Origin: Gnetum montanum
Lineage: Eukaryota > Streptophyta > Gnetopsida > Gnetales > Gnetaceae
NCBI GenBank assembly: GCA_015680685.1
Contig: MNCI01003777.1
Span: 195,392 to 259,391 of the forward strand
Length of the DNA stretch: 64,000 nt
Reading direction: 5' to 3'
Below the pieces are notes generated by a model, which saw only the letters and a list, made by a program, of their open reading frames with translations, did no database searches and was not told the DNA's origin. The position numbers were made by a program, and so were the translations under genes. How positions within the stretch are numbered: the first letter of the stretch is position 1; the number at the start of each line of letters is the position of its first letter. Shown piece after piece: positions 33,942 through 46,820 of the stretch.

Positions 33942-34813
33942 TAATAGTTGCGTTAAGTTGGCTACGTTGACAAGACCTCATTAATGTAGCCTTGTCAATT
34001 GGGCCTCCAACGAGGCCTAGTCAACACATCTTACCATGCTTTGACGAGGCCCCGTCGACATTGTGTCATGTGTTGGCTATAAATATGTGCTTGTAGTTGC
34101 ATTTACAGCATAAGTAGATTGTAGTTGTAGTGGAGCTCTTACATTTTTTCCATTCAAAAGTTAGAATTTTTGCTGCAAGTGCCCGTAGCAAGAGTCATTA
34201 AGTGTACGGGTCATTATTTGAGCATTGTTATACTTGAGTAGGATAGTGTGTGTAGTAATAAAGATGAGCTTTCTAATAAACCCTGCAACACTTTGGATAG
34301 ATTAGCTACCTTATTTATGCATATGCTATTTCCAATTATTTATTAAATTCTTTCAATTAGTTATTAAATATTTTCCAGTTATTACATTAATGAAGCAATT
34401 AAGCTAGATAGATTACACACATAAGTACGACCGCTTTGAGCATAACATGTATTCGCTTGGTAATTTTAGCAGCGTTATTGCTTGGTACTCCTGGTAGTGT
34501 AGCGCTTGGTCGCCAAGTAGTGGATATGTGAGTTTAGGACATGTATGGAAAGTGGGAATGGATACTTATGTTAGGATTAGTTAAATGATTAGCCAATTAG
34601 TTAATTTAGATTAGTTAATCAAATTCCCTTTATCTACATTCCAAGCATCCAACTATAAAAACATAAAATGATAAAAATCAAATGGCTCAATTACACTTAA
34701 CCATACCAACAAACGTCACAAGTATAATTGGGAGGACAACGATTAACCTTAAGGATAGATCCAATGCTTTGTGATTCATATGGTTGGGCATAGGGGTACC
34801 TCGCCACTCATCA
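33942..34813 (+). repeat. 3' LTR of element 1
   Basis: 872 bp from TAATAGTTGCG (aligned to TGATGAGTCG of the 5' LTR, so the TG start has become TA) to CTCATCA. TATA box CTATAAATA at 34,077-34,085. The 14-bp U3 motifs are present but degraded (GACCTCATTAAT, GCCTTGTCAAT, GCCTCCAACGAG, GCCTAGTCAAC). Differences from the 5' LTR are largely transitions, showing an old insertion. Confidence 0.9.
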
Positions 34814-35750
34814 AACAATCTTACATAGGCTAGGCCTTCATGGACTCTTTTAGCAATCCACAGCNGTCTTACATAGGCTAGGCCTTCATGGACTCTTTTA
34901 GCAATCCACAGCTTGGCTTATTATGTACTACTACCTTATTCATTACATTTTCCTCTTCATAGTCATTTTCTTTACTCCATCTTAATTTTCTAAATGGTCT
35001 TCTCTTCCTCTTTTATAAAATAGACCAAATTATAAATGGTTCACCAAGGATTTTCTCTTCCTATTAAGAAAACTAGATCTTGTACTATAAGAATCACACT
35101 TATCTCCTACAACACTTGCTTCTTATCTTTGAGTCACTTCTTAAACCTTCTAGTTTCTTGAATGGTCATTATAAATTCAATGCTTTGTAACATGTTCTAG
35201 CATTGTTGCATGCTCCTACCTACTCCTTTGATTTAATTCATTTATCATTCATAATTTTATAAATTTTTGTAATCATTGTTTCAATATCACTTCTTTATCT
35301 CAATGGGTCTTCCATGTTCATATCTTCTTCGTTATTGTTTCCTTATTGTTCCACTATTGTTTCACTCATTGTTCCATATGTTATGAGATGAGAACTTGTG
35401 TTTTGTTATCCTTCATAAGGAGTTGTGACTCTTTACTGGACCATCATGACCATTTGTAACTGTTGATAGATTAAGCTAAGAAAATAACAATTATACCTTA
35501 ACTTACTAGTATACTCTAATACTAACACTTAGTTCATGGAGCTGTCCTTTTGAGTTAGAAGAATAATTTTGGAGAAACATTTTTTATGCTAAAAGAAGGA
35601 TCAATAGGATCTCTAGCATCTCGAACCTACTACCTAGTTGCCTATAGTTCTTTTCTAGTACTTGGAATTTCATTCACTTTTTTCATTCTTACTTAGTTTA
35701 TTTTATACTTTGCACTTGATCTTATTTTCTTCTAAGTGTGTGTGTAGGAT
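34814..35750. other. AT-rich flank with a scaffold join at 34,865
   Basis: No gene seen. A 46-48-bp stretch (TCTTACATAGGCTAGGCC...CCACAGC) stands on both sides of a single N at 34,865 and is identical in both copies, so it is an unmerged contig overlap. The rest is pyrimidine-rich and may be the leader of the gag remnant that follows. Confidence 0.6.
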
Positions 35751-35759
35751 ACATTTTTT

Positions 35760-38260
35760 AACAACATGTTTGACCAAGATTTTGATTCCTCCTACAAATC
35801 CCAAATTCGTAAATTGATGAAAGTACAAAAGACATAGGCTTTTACAACATCCATGATGCAGCATGATTACAAGGTTGTGTACGCTAAGTAAAAGTTAAGC
35901 ATTGCACTTCCTCAGAATGAGCTAAGAAGGGTGGTTGCCTATGAAGAAACTAATGGGTTGGAATCTTTTTCTACTTAACCCAAACCTTTTCATTGAGCTA
36001 ACTCTATCCAAAAAAGCTACACTAGTAGAATGCCTTATCATGAAGGACTCTAGCTAATGGTAAGCATTATTTGGAATCATCTTATTGAAAATTCCAACAT
36101 TAATATCAACAGTGAAAACTATCAATTTCAAGACTAACATAGTGAGAAAAGTAGTGACATTAGTGTTCATGATGATGATGAGGAGGAACCTCCTCATATA
36201 TCTCTCTCTTTTCATCCACTACACAATCCCACTATACAACATGTGAACCTCATCAATTCTAACAAACTATTTTCTATTTCCATACCTTAAAATATCTCTT
36301 TTGTAATGCCTATTTCAATAACCCTATTGTCATAGTTCCATTAGTAACCAACTTATCTCTTTCCTATATCCTATTTTAAAATACTATTGTGGTTAACCCT
36401 ATTTCCCTAGCATTGACATAAAGTGTTAATCCACGTCTCAACCCATCCTAGAGATTGTCTTATTCAATTTGAGTGTAATAGTCAAAAGTCTCCTTACCTT
36501 TCACATCATCTACACCTTATATTCCATCATTTAAAGGCATTATAATAGTACCCATGAGTGCTATGGCATTTGTTTAGTTAATTTTACGTATAATTCCATG
36601 CCAAGGAACACTACTCAAAAAATTTCTAGAATTTGTTATGAATTAATGTTGCTATTATAATAATTTTCTTCCATGTTGTAGGCAAAAAAAGATAAAACTA
36701 ATAAAGCTATTGCATTACATGGGGGTAGCCTTGCAATGTCTATTGCTAATCTCCTTGTCAAACTTATTAACCCAGTGATCCCACTTACTTAAGTTCCTAA
36801 GGGTCAATACCAAATTTCACTATGTATAATGGGAATTTTGATCCCACCAATCATGTGATCTTTAGGAATGAGTATGTTATTAGCTAATTATCCCTACATT
36901 ATGCATAGAATTTTTTCCACTTCTTTGATTATAAAAGTAATGAAGTGGTACAAGTATCTGTCCCACTAGTCCATTACTTCCCTTGAATAGCTTTTCATGA
37001 CTTTTATGGAAAGATTCAAATATAACATTATCAAGGGTGGAACTTTGCAAAAGCTCCTTATGATTAAAAAAACACATAATGAGTCCATCTCCAAGCTCAT
37101 TTCAAAATGAACATCTACTACAATGAAGCTTACATATCCTTTGCCTAATGAATAGTTATTAGATATCTTTGAGGGAGCTTTCAATGATTATATTAAAGGT
37201 GAATTGGTCTATTCTAGGATACTCAACCTTTATGATGTAATTAATTCAGCTAAACACATTAAGAAGAGGATAATTCAATATAATGATTTGGAGTGAATTA
37301 ATTTTTGCAAAAAGGCAAACAAGAAAGCTAATAAATAAAAATCCTTACAAGATGCAAGGCAAACAATGGCTTTGATAAACCAACCTCCTACTAGTTTATC
37401 ATCCAACAATGGGAGTACTAATGACAGAAATTTAGATCCAAATCCTAAGCCTAATGGTGGTGAATAAAACACATGCAATAATGGGCAAAGGAGGTCATAG
37501 AAGAATAAGTTAAAATACCATAAGTTTCCAATGAACTATACTTAATTTTATAATATGTTATTTAAAGAGGGGCAAATAATCCCAAAGCCAGTCTCTAAAC
37601 AAACAAAAGCTCATTTCAAAAGACTTCAAACTTTGGTAATTAATCCATCCAAATAAGTGGAAAGAGATCCACCTATTACTAAGTTGTATAATACTAATAA
37701 GTTTTGCTACTATCATGAAGCTATAGGTTATTACGTGCAAGTATTGGTGGAGAAAGAAGATATCATGTTCAACATACCTATGTAGTCCAATAATCAAAAT
37801 ATGCAGATTTTCCAATATATCTTGAATGTCCATTCAAGGAGAATTTCTACATTCCACTTAAAAAACAAAACGAATTGCCCTAAGTTGCCTTTTATAATTC
37901 AAATGACCCCTATCCAAAATACCTCCTATTCATTCTTCCAATTAAGCCCATCAAGGCCTAAAAAGCCTATTGTCATCAACCTTCCTTAAAAATGGTGATG
38001 ATTCATCCTCTTCTTAGAATATGCATAGGGATCCTCTAGTTATTGACATGACTTCCCATTATGATGAGTATTCTACTCATATAAAACCTTCATTTTCATA
38101 TCCCCCATATTCTTCTAGAAACTACCTATCTTTACCAACATCATCTAGGCCTATTGGTTATCCTTGTGTTCTCCCTTATACAATTCCTCCTCTGTCACAT
38201 CCATACTCCTCACCTAAGTTACAAGAATATCCTTTGCTTTCCACTTGAATATCCCCAATT
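35760..38260 (+). pseudogene. gag: gag remnant of a Tat-like element
   Basis: Starts near MFDQDFDSSYKSQIRKLMK (35,766). Capsid-like signals: YNGNFDPTNHV near 36,826, TLQKLLMIKKTHNESISKLIS near 37,040 (the Q-x-E-S-x-x-x-Y/F-x-x-R/K region of gypsy Gag), and TYPLPNEQLLDIFEGAFNDY near 37,130 followed by YDVINSAKHIKKRI. Near 37,690, KFCYYHEAIGYYVQ matches the CxxH...GH...C zinc-finger-like motif of Tat Gag with the last residues lost. A Pro/Ser/Tyr-rich tail ends at about 38,250. Stops and shifts throughout. No LTR or pol can be assigned to it, so it may be a fragment into which element 3 inserted. Confidence 0.65.
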
Positions 38261-38399
38261 AGAATCCTCATTCATGCATAAAAAGAAGCTAAGTAAGATG
38301 AAGGCTAAGAAAAGGAATAAGCCCTAAGCCATCCTACCAAAAATAAAAAGAAAATATCCTTCCAAAGTGAACCAGGTGTGATCCCTTCCTCATCCATTA

Positions 38400-40110
38400 T
38401 CATATTAACTCTTGTAATACCTAAAAGACCACCAAGAAAATTCAAGCTGCAAATTATAACTTTCAACTTTAGGTAAGATTTTATTGTAAATGTAAGATTT
38501 GTAGTCCATGAGCTACAATCTTACATACTTTAGCTTTTTGGAGTTGAAAATGCCTTATGCATTGCTATTGCCTTACTTCCCAAGTTGAAAAAGTTACCTC
38601 ATGTCTATATTTGGGCTTGGGTAGACTGAAAATGCCTTGGGAATTACCAAGTTTGGAATTTTTATGGATTTTGGTATTAGTGTAGCCTCAACTATGCTAG
38701 AACCATCTATTCTTAGTGTAGATGGTGTTGGATTCTCATTTTCTAACAAAAACCAACATAGATCTAGTGTTGGAATTGTTGGAATTTTCCATTTTCCATT
38801 TTCCCAATAGTAGATAGTGTAGTCACCCCACGTCTTTAATAGTTGTAGCTTGATTAGTGTAGACAACATTTTCTAGTAACTTCAACATAGTCTACCAAGG
38901 TCAGTATAGTTGGGATGGTGTTAGCATAGCAACAAAAGTCCATTTACTATTTATAGTATTTGGATTAGCTTTGGTGACTATAGTGTATTCCAAACTTACT
39001 ATAAATGACACCTATGCTGAGAATTGATGATCATTACATCTACAAATAGACATCAATTTGTCAGTAATCGTGACAGTGATGCATAAACCCAAAAACAAAA
39101 ATTTCACAACCTATATAAGCTCAATGAGAACACCATCTTATGGTTTCGACTTTGGTTGAGGAGTAGCATTTTCAGCATTTTTACAACCAAGAGCCTTTTA
39201 CAATCTTGCAACACCTTTGAGGAAACCTGGTATCTATGCTAGGAATTAGAGACTCCTAACCTGATACCACTTCACCAAAGGTGGAATACCATTTGTGACT
39301 ATAGTTGTAGATTCTAGGGAAAAGTAGCGAGAAGTTCTTGGAAATTGGAGTTGGGAAGAATCTAGATCATGGTGCTTGAATAGAACATAGCTTGCCAACT
39401 CCAACAGACTTCAAGCTCCTTCCAAGTGACTTCTTGTGCACCTGGCACATAAATTTTTACTTTGTGAACCTTCTACTTTATTTTCCATTTTAATAAAGTT
39501 ACAGTTCATTGTTGTGTAGATTTAAGTTCACATTTCCATTTTTACATCTATTTTCATTCTAGATCTGCTATTCCATTTCTATTTCTGTTTGCATTTCCTT
39601 TTCTATTTCTATTTATGTATCCATTTACATTTCCATTGACACATTCATAAGTCCCTAGATCATCGACAACATCTTCTAGGGTCCCTTTAATCCTATTTTT
39701 GGAGGCCCTGGGGATTCAAGGCTAAAACATTTCCAATGCCTGGGACTTTCCATTTTTTATTCTAGAAACCAAATTTTCTAAGTCCAATAGTTTTCTAGCA
39801 CTAGGAGGGCCTGTACATAAATTCTTAGTCAAAAATAATTTTCTATTTTCTTCTAAATACCAAGTCTTTTAGATTTCCACATCTCAAAACTTGTAGAGAT
39901 ATTTTGTCAAAGCCAACATTGCAATCCAAATCCTTATCCAAATACCCCATCATAGTTATGGTAAGTAAGCTAGGCTTTTGCTGCAATTTCATAGTAGTTT
40001 CTGAATTCCTTGAAACTAGCATAGTTTGCCTCAAAAATCCACTTCCAATCCAAAAATCCAATTTTGTTCAAAAACATAGTTCCATTTGTCTATTGTGAAA
40101 CTTGGTAAAA
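38400..40110 (+). repeat. Probable 5' LTR of Tat-like element 3
   Basis: A TATA box CTATATAAG at 39,111-39,119, an AATAAAG word at about 39,501, and position just upstream of a Tat-like gag suggest an LTR. Words such as AGTGTAG, CTATGCTAG and CATAGTC recur at 38,640-38,950, the same vocabulary as the tandem repeats at 62.9-64.0 kb. I could not find clean TG/CA ends, a primer-binding site or an aligned partner. Confidence 0.35.
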
Positions 40111-40499
40111 AAAAAAAGAGTAAGTGTAAACCACTTTCGCATTATCATCACTTAGCGTATTTGGTTGGGAATCCCAGTAGTCAACTAAGCCAACCTTTAG
40201 CATAGGCCCTATTAGAAGGGCCAACATAGTTTGGAATTACCATATTAAGCCCTACCTACTACATAGCATACAACTGTTTACTGCATAGTATTTCACAATA
40301 ATAGTTTTCCTACTGCATTTCCATTTATAGTCAAATACACTCATGAGTGATCCCACTGACTATAGTTTTTACTAAAAATAGCAAAAAAGGTTAAAACCAT
40401 CTCTTTGACAATGTCATTCAACTAGTAGACCATTTTTCCCTTTAACTTCACTAATACTAGATCTAGCCAACAAGCCATAAGGGTATATGACCCTAAGGA

Positions 40500-42778
40500 C
40501 CCTACTATAGCTAAATGTAGGCAATCACTAAGGCTTAGGGGACAAAGCCTAGAGTTCTCGGTAATAAACAAGAACCATTACAACTTTGTCTATGCCAAAA
40601 TTTAGGTAGGGATGTTGATTTTAAGGATGGAAGTAGAAGCCAAGAGGATGTATGAACTCATTCATTGTGTTGGGAAGGAATACATATCTTCCCCATATGA
40701 TAAGATACCCCTCATGGAAACCTATGCACACATCCTATCTCAATTAATTGAGATGGATGGAGAGGATGGGAAGGCTAGCTCAGATGAGTAGCAAGAAGAA
40801 AAGGATGAGTTCAAGGCTAAGTCTGAACATGAGAATCTCATGGAGGGCTCTTCCAACAAGTGATCCTCAAAGCCACCATGCCTAATTCAACCCCTCTTGC
40901 CTCTTCCATGGGCTAGATCCCTCAACCCTCACCTTCTCCTTACCTAACCATGATTGGGCCAATGTCCATTATCACAATGCACCAAACACAATTAGTGCCA
41001 CAGTCAATGACCTTTCACTTTTCCATGTCTTTTCCACTCAACCATGGTCTATGTGATTGTCATTAATGGTTGTGACCACCACTAACCCCTTATCCACCTA
41101 GATGGAGCCCACCATAAGACCTCAAGTAACCCAAGGGTCACATACCCCATTTGTCTCCTTTATGCCCCAGATACCAACATAAACTTCCTTTTTGCTATTC
41201 AGTCCATCCATGACCATGGTAACTCAATCTCTCCCCTTGATGCCACAACCTATCAAGAGGTCACAGGCCTTTTAGCTTACATTGCAACTATTCATGCAAA
41301 TCCCACAACCCATGGGGGCATTCCAAGCCCTAGATCAAGCCTTCTAAATGATCCTCTGGTGCCTAGATATTTTAAACTTGACTACTTCTATCACTATCAT
41401 CAATTGCAAGGTCATGATACTAACTTTTGTCTTGCACTAAAAGATGACCTACAAAAGATGATAGATAAGGATGAACTAGTGTTTGGCACCTACAACCTAA
41501 TTAGGCCCCAGAATCAGTCGATGCATGTTTATAATGACTAATTGAACATCAGTAATAGCCCATATACCATAATAACATTTAATGTCAACAATGACCCAAG
41601 GCTTGTGAGGGAACCATTTGTAATCTAGGTACCTCCTTACAATGAAAGGGGCCCTTCAACTTTCACTAGTTCAAGAATCCCATTTGTTGTAAGGATCTCA
41701 TCAACAACACCTCCTAAAGATCCTTTTATCATTAGAGAGCCCCCACCCATTATAGCCAAGTCCACCCACATAACTAAACCACAACCCCCCATGGTGGCCA
41801 ATGCAACAACTTCTTCCTTCCTCACAACTAATAACAACAAGAAGTCTCCAACCAAACATGGAAGAAGCCTATGCAAAAGCCTAAGAATAAGAATGATAAG
41901 CAAGCTAAGGCATAGAAGGAAGTGGATCCACCAAAGTCGACTCCCATATCATCCATACCCATGACCTCTACAACCCAAGCTACTTCAACTAGTAAATCAT
42001 GGGAGGAACACAAGCCCCAAGAGAGGTGAAAAGAGACAAAGCCAGAACAACCAAAACATGAAGTCCACATTTTGGGATGCATGGAGGAAGTCCAGAACAA
42101 TAAAAACAAAAAATCTACAGCCAACAACAAATACTTCCTTAGTGCAATAGAATAGGACAAATAGTCATTGAAACAAAAGAATACAATCCTTAGCCTATAT
42201 GATCTTTTCATGACTTCTACTACACACCATGAAGTGCTAGTTAAGATGTTGATCTCTATATTTGTTAGTGAGGACATTCCCACTTATGAAGAATCCATCC
42301 ATGTAGTGATGGTACCTTTTTCACCTAGGAAAATGAAGTCAAAGTCACTAGTGTTTCATGATAACAAAGTCAAGACTAATCCCTAAAATAGTGAGGTAAC
42401 CAAGGCTCTCCTCTTTATAACTATATGGGTAGGACAATAAAAAGTGCATAGAGTTCATGTTAATGATAGGACAACAAAAAACATCATATCTTATACCATC
42501 GTTGAGCATTTAGGCTTGATTGAACACATGCAAGATACCTTAACATTAGCTCTTAAATCCTTCCATGGATCAAGGGTTGCTATTAAGTGATCTATCTCTT
42601 TATATTTTGTGACAAGGGAATAATTCCCCATGATGACAAACTTCTTGGTGGTTAAGAAAACACTAGGATTCAGCCTTATCATAGGGAGGCCTTGGCTAGC
42701 TCAACTATGAGCTATGTTTTCATCCATCCACCAAGAAATTCACCTTCCTTATGAGAGAGGTGAAATAATCATTCATGG
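40500..42778 (+). pseudogene. gag and protease of Tat-like element 3 (5' part)
   Basis: Gag end: YHYHQLQGHDTNFCLALKDD (41,390-41,450) is the CxxH...GHDT...C zinc-finger-like motif of Tat/Ogre Gag with the first Cys replaced by Tyr. A Pro/Thr-rich linker follows (41,600-41,900). Protease: TTHHEVLVKMLISIFVSED, then VHRVHVNDRTTKNIIS near 42,430, where a DDGSS-type active site is expected and only the Asp-Arg remains, HLGLIEHMQDT, FSLIIGRPWLAQL near 42,670 (the ILGRPW ending) and SSIHQEIHLPYERGEIIIHG. Here the frame is interrupted at the CATGG target site by element 2 and resumes at 53,229. Confidence 0.75.
42774..42778. other. Target-site duplication of element 2, left
   Basis: CATGG directly before the 5' LTR; identical to 53,224-53,228 after the 3' LTR. 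The host frame (EIIIHGD) is restored when one copy and the element are disregarded. Confidence 0.92.
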
Positions 42779-43677
42779 TGATAAATTGATTTTTTACATG
42801 GCCATGATATTGGACATCTGATATTGAAGCTAAAATATCAGATCCTCGATATCAAGGCACAAGCTATGATGTTGGATATTTGATATCACGGGCATGTTCA
42901 GGCCTATAAATACGACACTTAAGTGCATGATTCAAATAAAAATTTTCATTCCATCTTACTAACACTATTGCAATTTATTTTTGTATCTTAGTAATAGAGT
43001 GTATACCCATAGTGTGGTGTGAAGTGATTGTATAGATTTTTTATTCAAGAATCTTGTACTTGAACACAAGTGTGAATGGTAATATAGATTGAGATTACTT
43101 TTCATCATTGTAACATCCACTAAGTTTTTGCTATTTACTCAAAATAATGTTTACTATTTTCACTTAGTCTAATGATCTATTTTCTTAGTTACTATCTACT
43201 TTCCCATGAACTTTACTTTTACTATTGTTAAGCACAATGGATATGACTAATTCCAAGCATAAAGTGTAATTGTTTGGTAACCTAGAAGTATTATTGCTTA
43301 ATTTTTTGAGTAGTGAGATACTTGGTAATCCCAGTAATGATTACATAAGTTCAAGATGTATGTAGTGAGTCAGGAATAGATGTCTATCGCCTATGCCAGA
43401 CTAGATTTATTTCTCATTTATGTTTACTTAGAAACCACTTTCATTTACCTTATGTTTACTAGGAGTAAAATGGCCAACATAGCATCAATTATCATACACC
43501 TCACTATGAGTTAAATCATACACATTAATTTTACTAACTCACATGGGAAGACAATGATCATGAACTCAAACCAATTACTGGCATCATCACATTGCCTCAT
43601 CCATAGAATTTAAATAAGCTACATATGAACACTTGTATCTCATATGGTTGGGTGTTGGATTACTCCACCCCTCATCA
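42779..43677 (+). repeat. 5' LTR of element 2
   Basis: 899 bp, TGATAAATTG...CCTCATCA. U3 is rich in GATATC/ATATCAG words (42,805-42,890); TATA box CTATAAATA at 42,904-42,912. Aligns with 52,324-53,223. Its U5 shares CTTGGTAATCCCAGT-type words and the GGTTGGGTGTTGGATTACTCC end with relatives. Confidence 0.93.
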
Positions 43678-43678
43678 T

Positions 43679-43697
43679 TGGCATCGTTGCTAAGGAC
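43679..43697 (+). other. Primer-binding site of element 2
   Basis: TGGCATCGTTGCTAAGGAC one base after the LTR. Same tRNA-Asp type as in elements 0, 1 and 4, with a few transitions. Confidence 0.8.
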
Positions 43698-43823
43698 AAG
43701 TCAAGGTATGCTTAGTAATTGATTTTCTAAGTTTGTTGTATTAGAAACCCAAAGTCAAAATCTTAATCTTTTAATAGCCCCAAAAAATTTAAGCACACTT
43801 AATAAATGTCTTAAATCAAAAAC

Positions 43824-46390
43824 ATGGCCTCAAACAAAGATACATCACCACTTGTCAAAGAAACAAGGAGGAGCAATGATAGAATCAACAATGAAGAGGA
43901 ATGAGGGATGCCAATGCAAACAAGAATCACTTATGCTTACACTGATCCTTATCATCCAAATTTTACTTTCATCTTCTATCAAGATAGTTAAATGAGATGG
44001 AAAGACATACAAGGCAACATTGTCCTACCTCTAGAACATGCAACATTCACCATGCTACAAACTACCTTAAGAGGAATGAATCTAAAACAAATCCAAGAAG
44101 AGTATCATGTAACTAAGCATATGACTAGGCCATATGAATCCAAAAAAGAGAAAATGAGCAAAGATGCTACCATGAAAATCAAAGATGTACATAACAAGGG
44201 GAAGCAAGTCAACACTTCTATTGTCTTGGAGAAATGTGTTGTTGATACATTAATTGTTGAACAACTTCACCAGAATCATGAAGAGCCTTCAAAAATACCT
44301 ATCATTAGACTGGAAGAACCTATCAAATTTTGAATGTAGTCTACCCTAATAGAGACACCTAAGAGGGAAGTAATTAATTCATGATATAAGCAGGACTAAA
44401 GGCCAAGAGTATTTGCAAGATCCTACAAAGATGAATACATGAGTCATGCAAGAAGAATAAGTCGACACCGTTCTCCTACTAACTCATCCTCATTCTCACA
44501 ATTATCAAAGGACTCTGATAGAAGGTGGCCAATGCCCAGAGATTATGATACAGAAGAGAGAAGGACTCATGATCGTTATGATCAACATTTAAGACATTAT
44601 GATTTAGAAGATGAAGAGTGCCAAAGGATCAGGAAAAGCATGAGCATAAAAGGGGATGCTACTACAATAGAGCACATGAATCTAATCAAGATAATGAACC
44701 CTTGATGACAACTCATAGCATGATCAATAGCTAAGAAGTTGTTCACATCCCAACCAAACACGTGAGGGATATCTGAATCAAATGGCTAGACATGAACAAC
44801 ATGCCAAGATTTGAAGGTGGCTATAATGCTAATCCACAACATCACCTTCAAGCTTTCCACAATGCCTACATCTTATAAAACATCAAAAGTGATTAGCAAA
44901 AATTAAAGTTGTTTCCCAAAACACTTGTGAATGAGGCAAAGAGCTAGTATAGGTCACTAAAACCTAAATCAATCAAACACTAGANCCATAGCCCATCTAC
45001 AATGTGCCTAAGATGTTTCCTTGGTGAAAATTCATGGCTTGGGCATCTATTCAATAGTGAATAGTATCTACCCATTACTACATCAAGGGTCTCATGAGTT
45101 CCTTTCTTCCATCCCTAGATTTGTTTTCTTAAGTTAGATACNGTTCACTATTGAATAGATGCCCAAGCCATGAATTTTCACCAAGGAAACATCTTAGGCA
45201 CATTGTAGATGGGCTATGAAGAAAAACCAGAAAAACTTCTAGGTTTTATGCCCAAGGTAGGTTATTAAAAATGATCGTCCATTGCATCCAAAGACTAATC
45301 AACCAAGTGGAAAAAGATGAAGATGAGCTAAGAAAGAGGGAATTGACTTAAGAGTATAACAGAGATTCATCAATTCAAAAAAGGGATGCATGAGTCTATG
45401 ATACAGAAGAGGAAAAAACCTTGGAACAGGCCATCTAGAAAAAGACTCTACCAATCCATAAATCTATAAATGACATCACAACTAGAGTAGAGAAAATGTG
45501 GAATTTCATTAATGAAAACTTTGGAACTGCATTGAAGATTATGGCGTAAGGAACCAAGTAGGCCTTTGGAAAAGGCAAAGACAAGAGGAAAAAGAAAGAT
45601 TTTGGATAGAAAGGAAAAGTTGTTTAAGTGGCTAAGTGCTTAGACACTAACTCTAAAGATGAGAAAAGTTGCATTGTGTGTTAGTACGAACATCATAAGA
45701 GATGTTGCCCAGTTATGGCACATCTACAAGAGATAGGGGCATACAGAATCAATCCCAAATTTGTTCAAAAAAGTTGTTCAAAAGGTTACCTTATCCTTAA
45801 GGTAACTACCAGCAAAACCTCCAACCAATGTACTATCCTAGTGGAGCCTTACCATAGCCACAAGAGCAATACCATCAGTAGTGGCAACTATCCCATTAGT
45901 GGGGCATGCCATCACCATGCCAACAGTATTCATATTAGTAACGTGATCCTTATGGATACTATGTTCAACATCCAATCTCACCATCAAACATAACTATTCA
46001 AACTCCACAGTGCTATTCACTAGAATACCATAGACTAATGTCACCAAGGACCAACTTAGACCCATAAATGCATCTACAAGTAGCTGATTCTTCAAATAAA
46101 CATACAAATCCTTTGCCACCAATGCCACCACCTGCTATGCAATGGGGATTGCAATCACATACACAGCAAAGGAAAGCTACAAGGGTAGTAAATATACAAG
46201 TCAAGGATCTTACTAGCAACATTAAGGATGAAAAAAAGAAACATCCTTTCTTTAGGATAAGTCTAGAAAATGTTGGTAGAGTTAGAACATCATCAAGAAC
46301 AACTTCTCCTACATTAGATCCACCTACAAACAACAAGATTCTAACATCATTCAACAAAAACATATAAACTATCATGCTTACTGAAATCAT
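43824..46390 (+). pseudogene. gag: gag of element 2
   Basis: Start ATG at 43,824 (MASNKDTSPLVKETRR). DPYHPNFTFIFYQDS then MRWKDIQGNIVLPLEH (43,992) match the N-terminal blocks of element 1 gag. A basic Arg/Ser/Asp-rich region (44,440-44,690) is followed by the capsid-like NNMPRFEGGYNANPQHHLQA near 44,795. The continuation runs into the inverted assembly block at 44,987-45,142 and resumes at 45,144 onward (MPKVGY, a charged region, then a Q/P/T-rich tail to about 46,390). Frames are open for up to 126 codons but interrupted by stops and shifts. Confidence 0.8.
44986..45220. other. Misoriented contig between two single Ns
   Basis: 44,987-45,063 is the reverse complement of 45,144-45,220 (CATAGCCCATCTACAATGTG against CACATTGTAGATGGGCTATG). 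Read in reverse complement, 44,987-45,142 continues element 2 gag and matches element 1 gag at about 23,660-23,810. The block is therefore a contig end placed in the wrong orientation, with its overlap left unmerged. True sequence is shorter than shown. Confidence 0.88.
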
Positions 46391-46439
46391 CATAGACTGG
46401 ATTAAGGCAAGGCCACTCCTTTAAAATAGAATTAATCCA

Positions 46440-46820
46440 AGAGTTCCTTTTATCTAGTTATGAGCATCTAGAAATCTACTGTGCAAAGCTCTACTAGACT
46501 TAGATTTCAGGATGAATTTAATCTCTTACGAAACATATCAAGCATGGAACCTACCACCATTAAAGAAGTGTAATATTAGGTTGAAGCTTGTAGATCAATC
46601 TGTTCCCATTCCCTTAGGACAAATTGATGATGTAGTAACCACTGTCAATGGATGGTCTTATCTAGCAGACTTTGTAGTAATCAATGTAAAAGATGCTAAT
46701 AAGGAATTTAAAATTATTGTGGAAAGAGCATGGCATAGCACAATCACTACTAAGCTAAGTATGAGCAATATATCTTTTGAGATCTCTAAGGAAGACATCC
46801 ATGAAGCCATACACATGTAG
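46440..46820 (+). pseudogene. Aspartic protease of element 2
   Basis: DLDFRMNLISYETYQAWNL near 46,500 occupies the active-site position, but the D-x-G box is lost (DLD-F instead of D-x-G-A/S), while NL and the following KKCNIRLKLVDQSVPIPLG, IDDVVTTVNGWSYLADFVVI and FKIIVERAWHS match element 1 protease closely. 102 codons are open from 46,512. Directly downstream, where element 1 has RT, this element has only about 400 bases before the post-pol spacer. Confidence 0.8.

Larger units (their letters stand above)
21278..34813 (+). mobile_element. Athila-like Ty3/gypsy retrotransposon, element 1 (nearly complete)
   Basis: About 13.5 kb with, in order, 5' LTR, tRNA-Asp primer-binding site, gag, protease, RT, RNase H, integrase, a long additional ORF, a short purine-rich stretch and 3' LTR. 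The order PR-RT-RH-IN defines Ty3/gypsy; motifs such as CIDF-LLN, PFGLCNA-ATFQR, EVFIDDF and FDIWGIDFMGP point to the Athila side of the non-chromoviruses. Flanks read GACAG before and AACAA after, a plausible 5-bp target duplication differing by two G-to-A changes. All genes carry stops. Part of the 5' LTR end and leader is duplicated by an assembly join at 22,243. Confidence 0.9.

Noticed and set aside
44987-45220. Large perfect hairpin in element 2 gag
   Set aside because: Bounded by single Ns, and reverse complementing the block restores gag order; assembly error.
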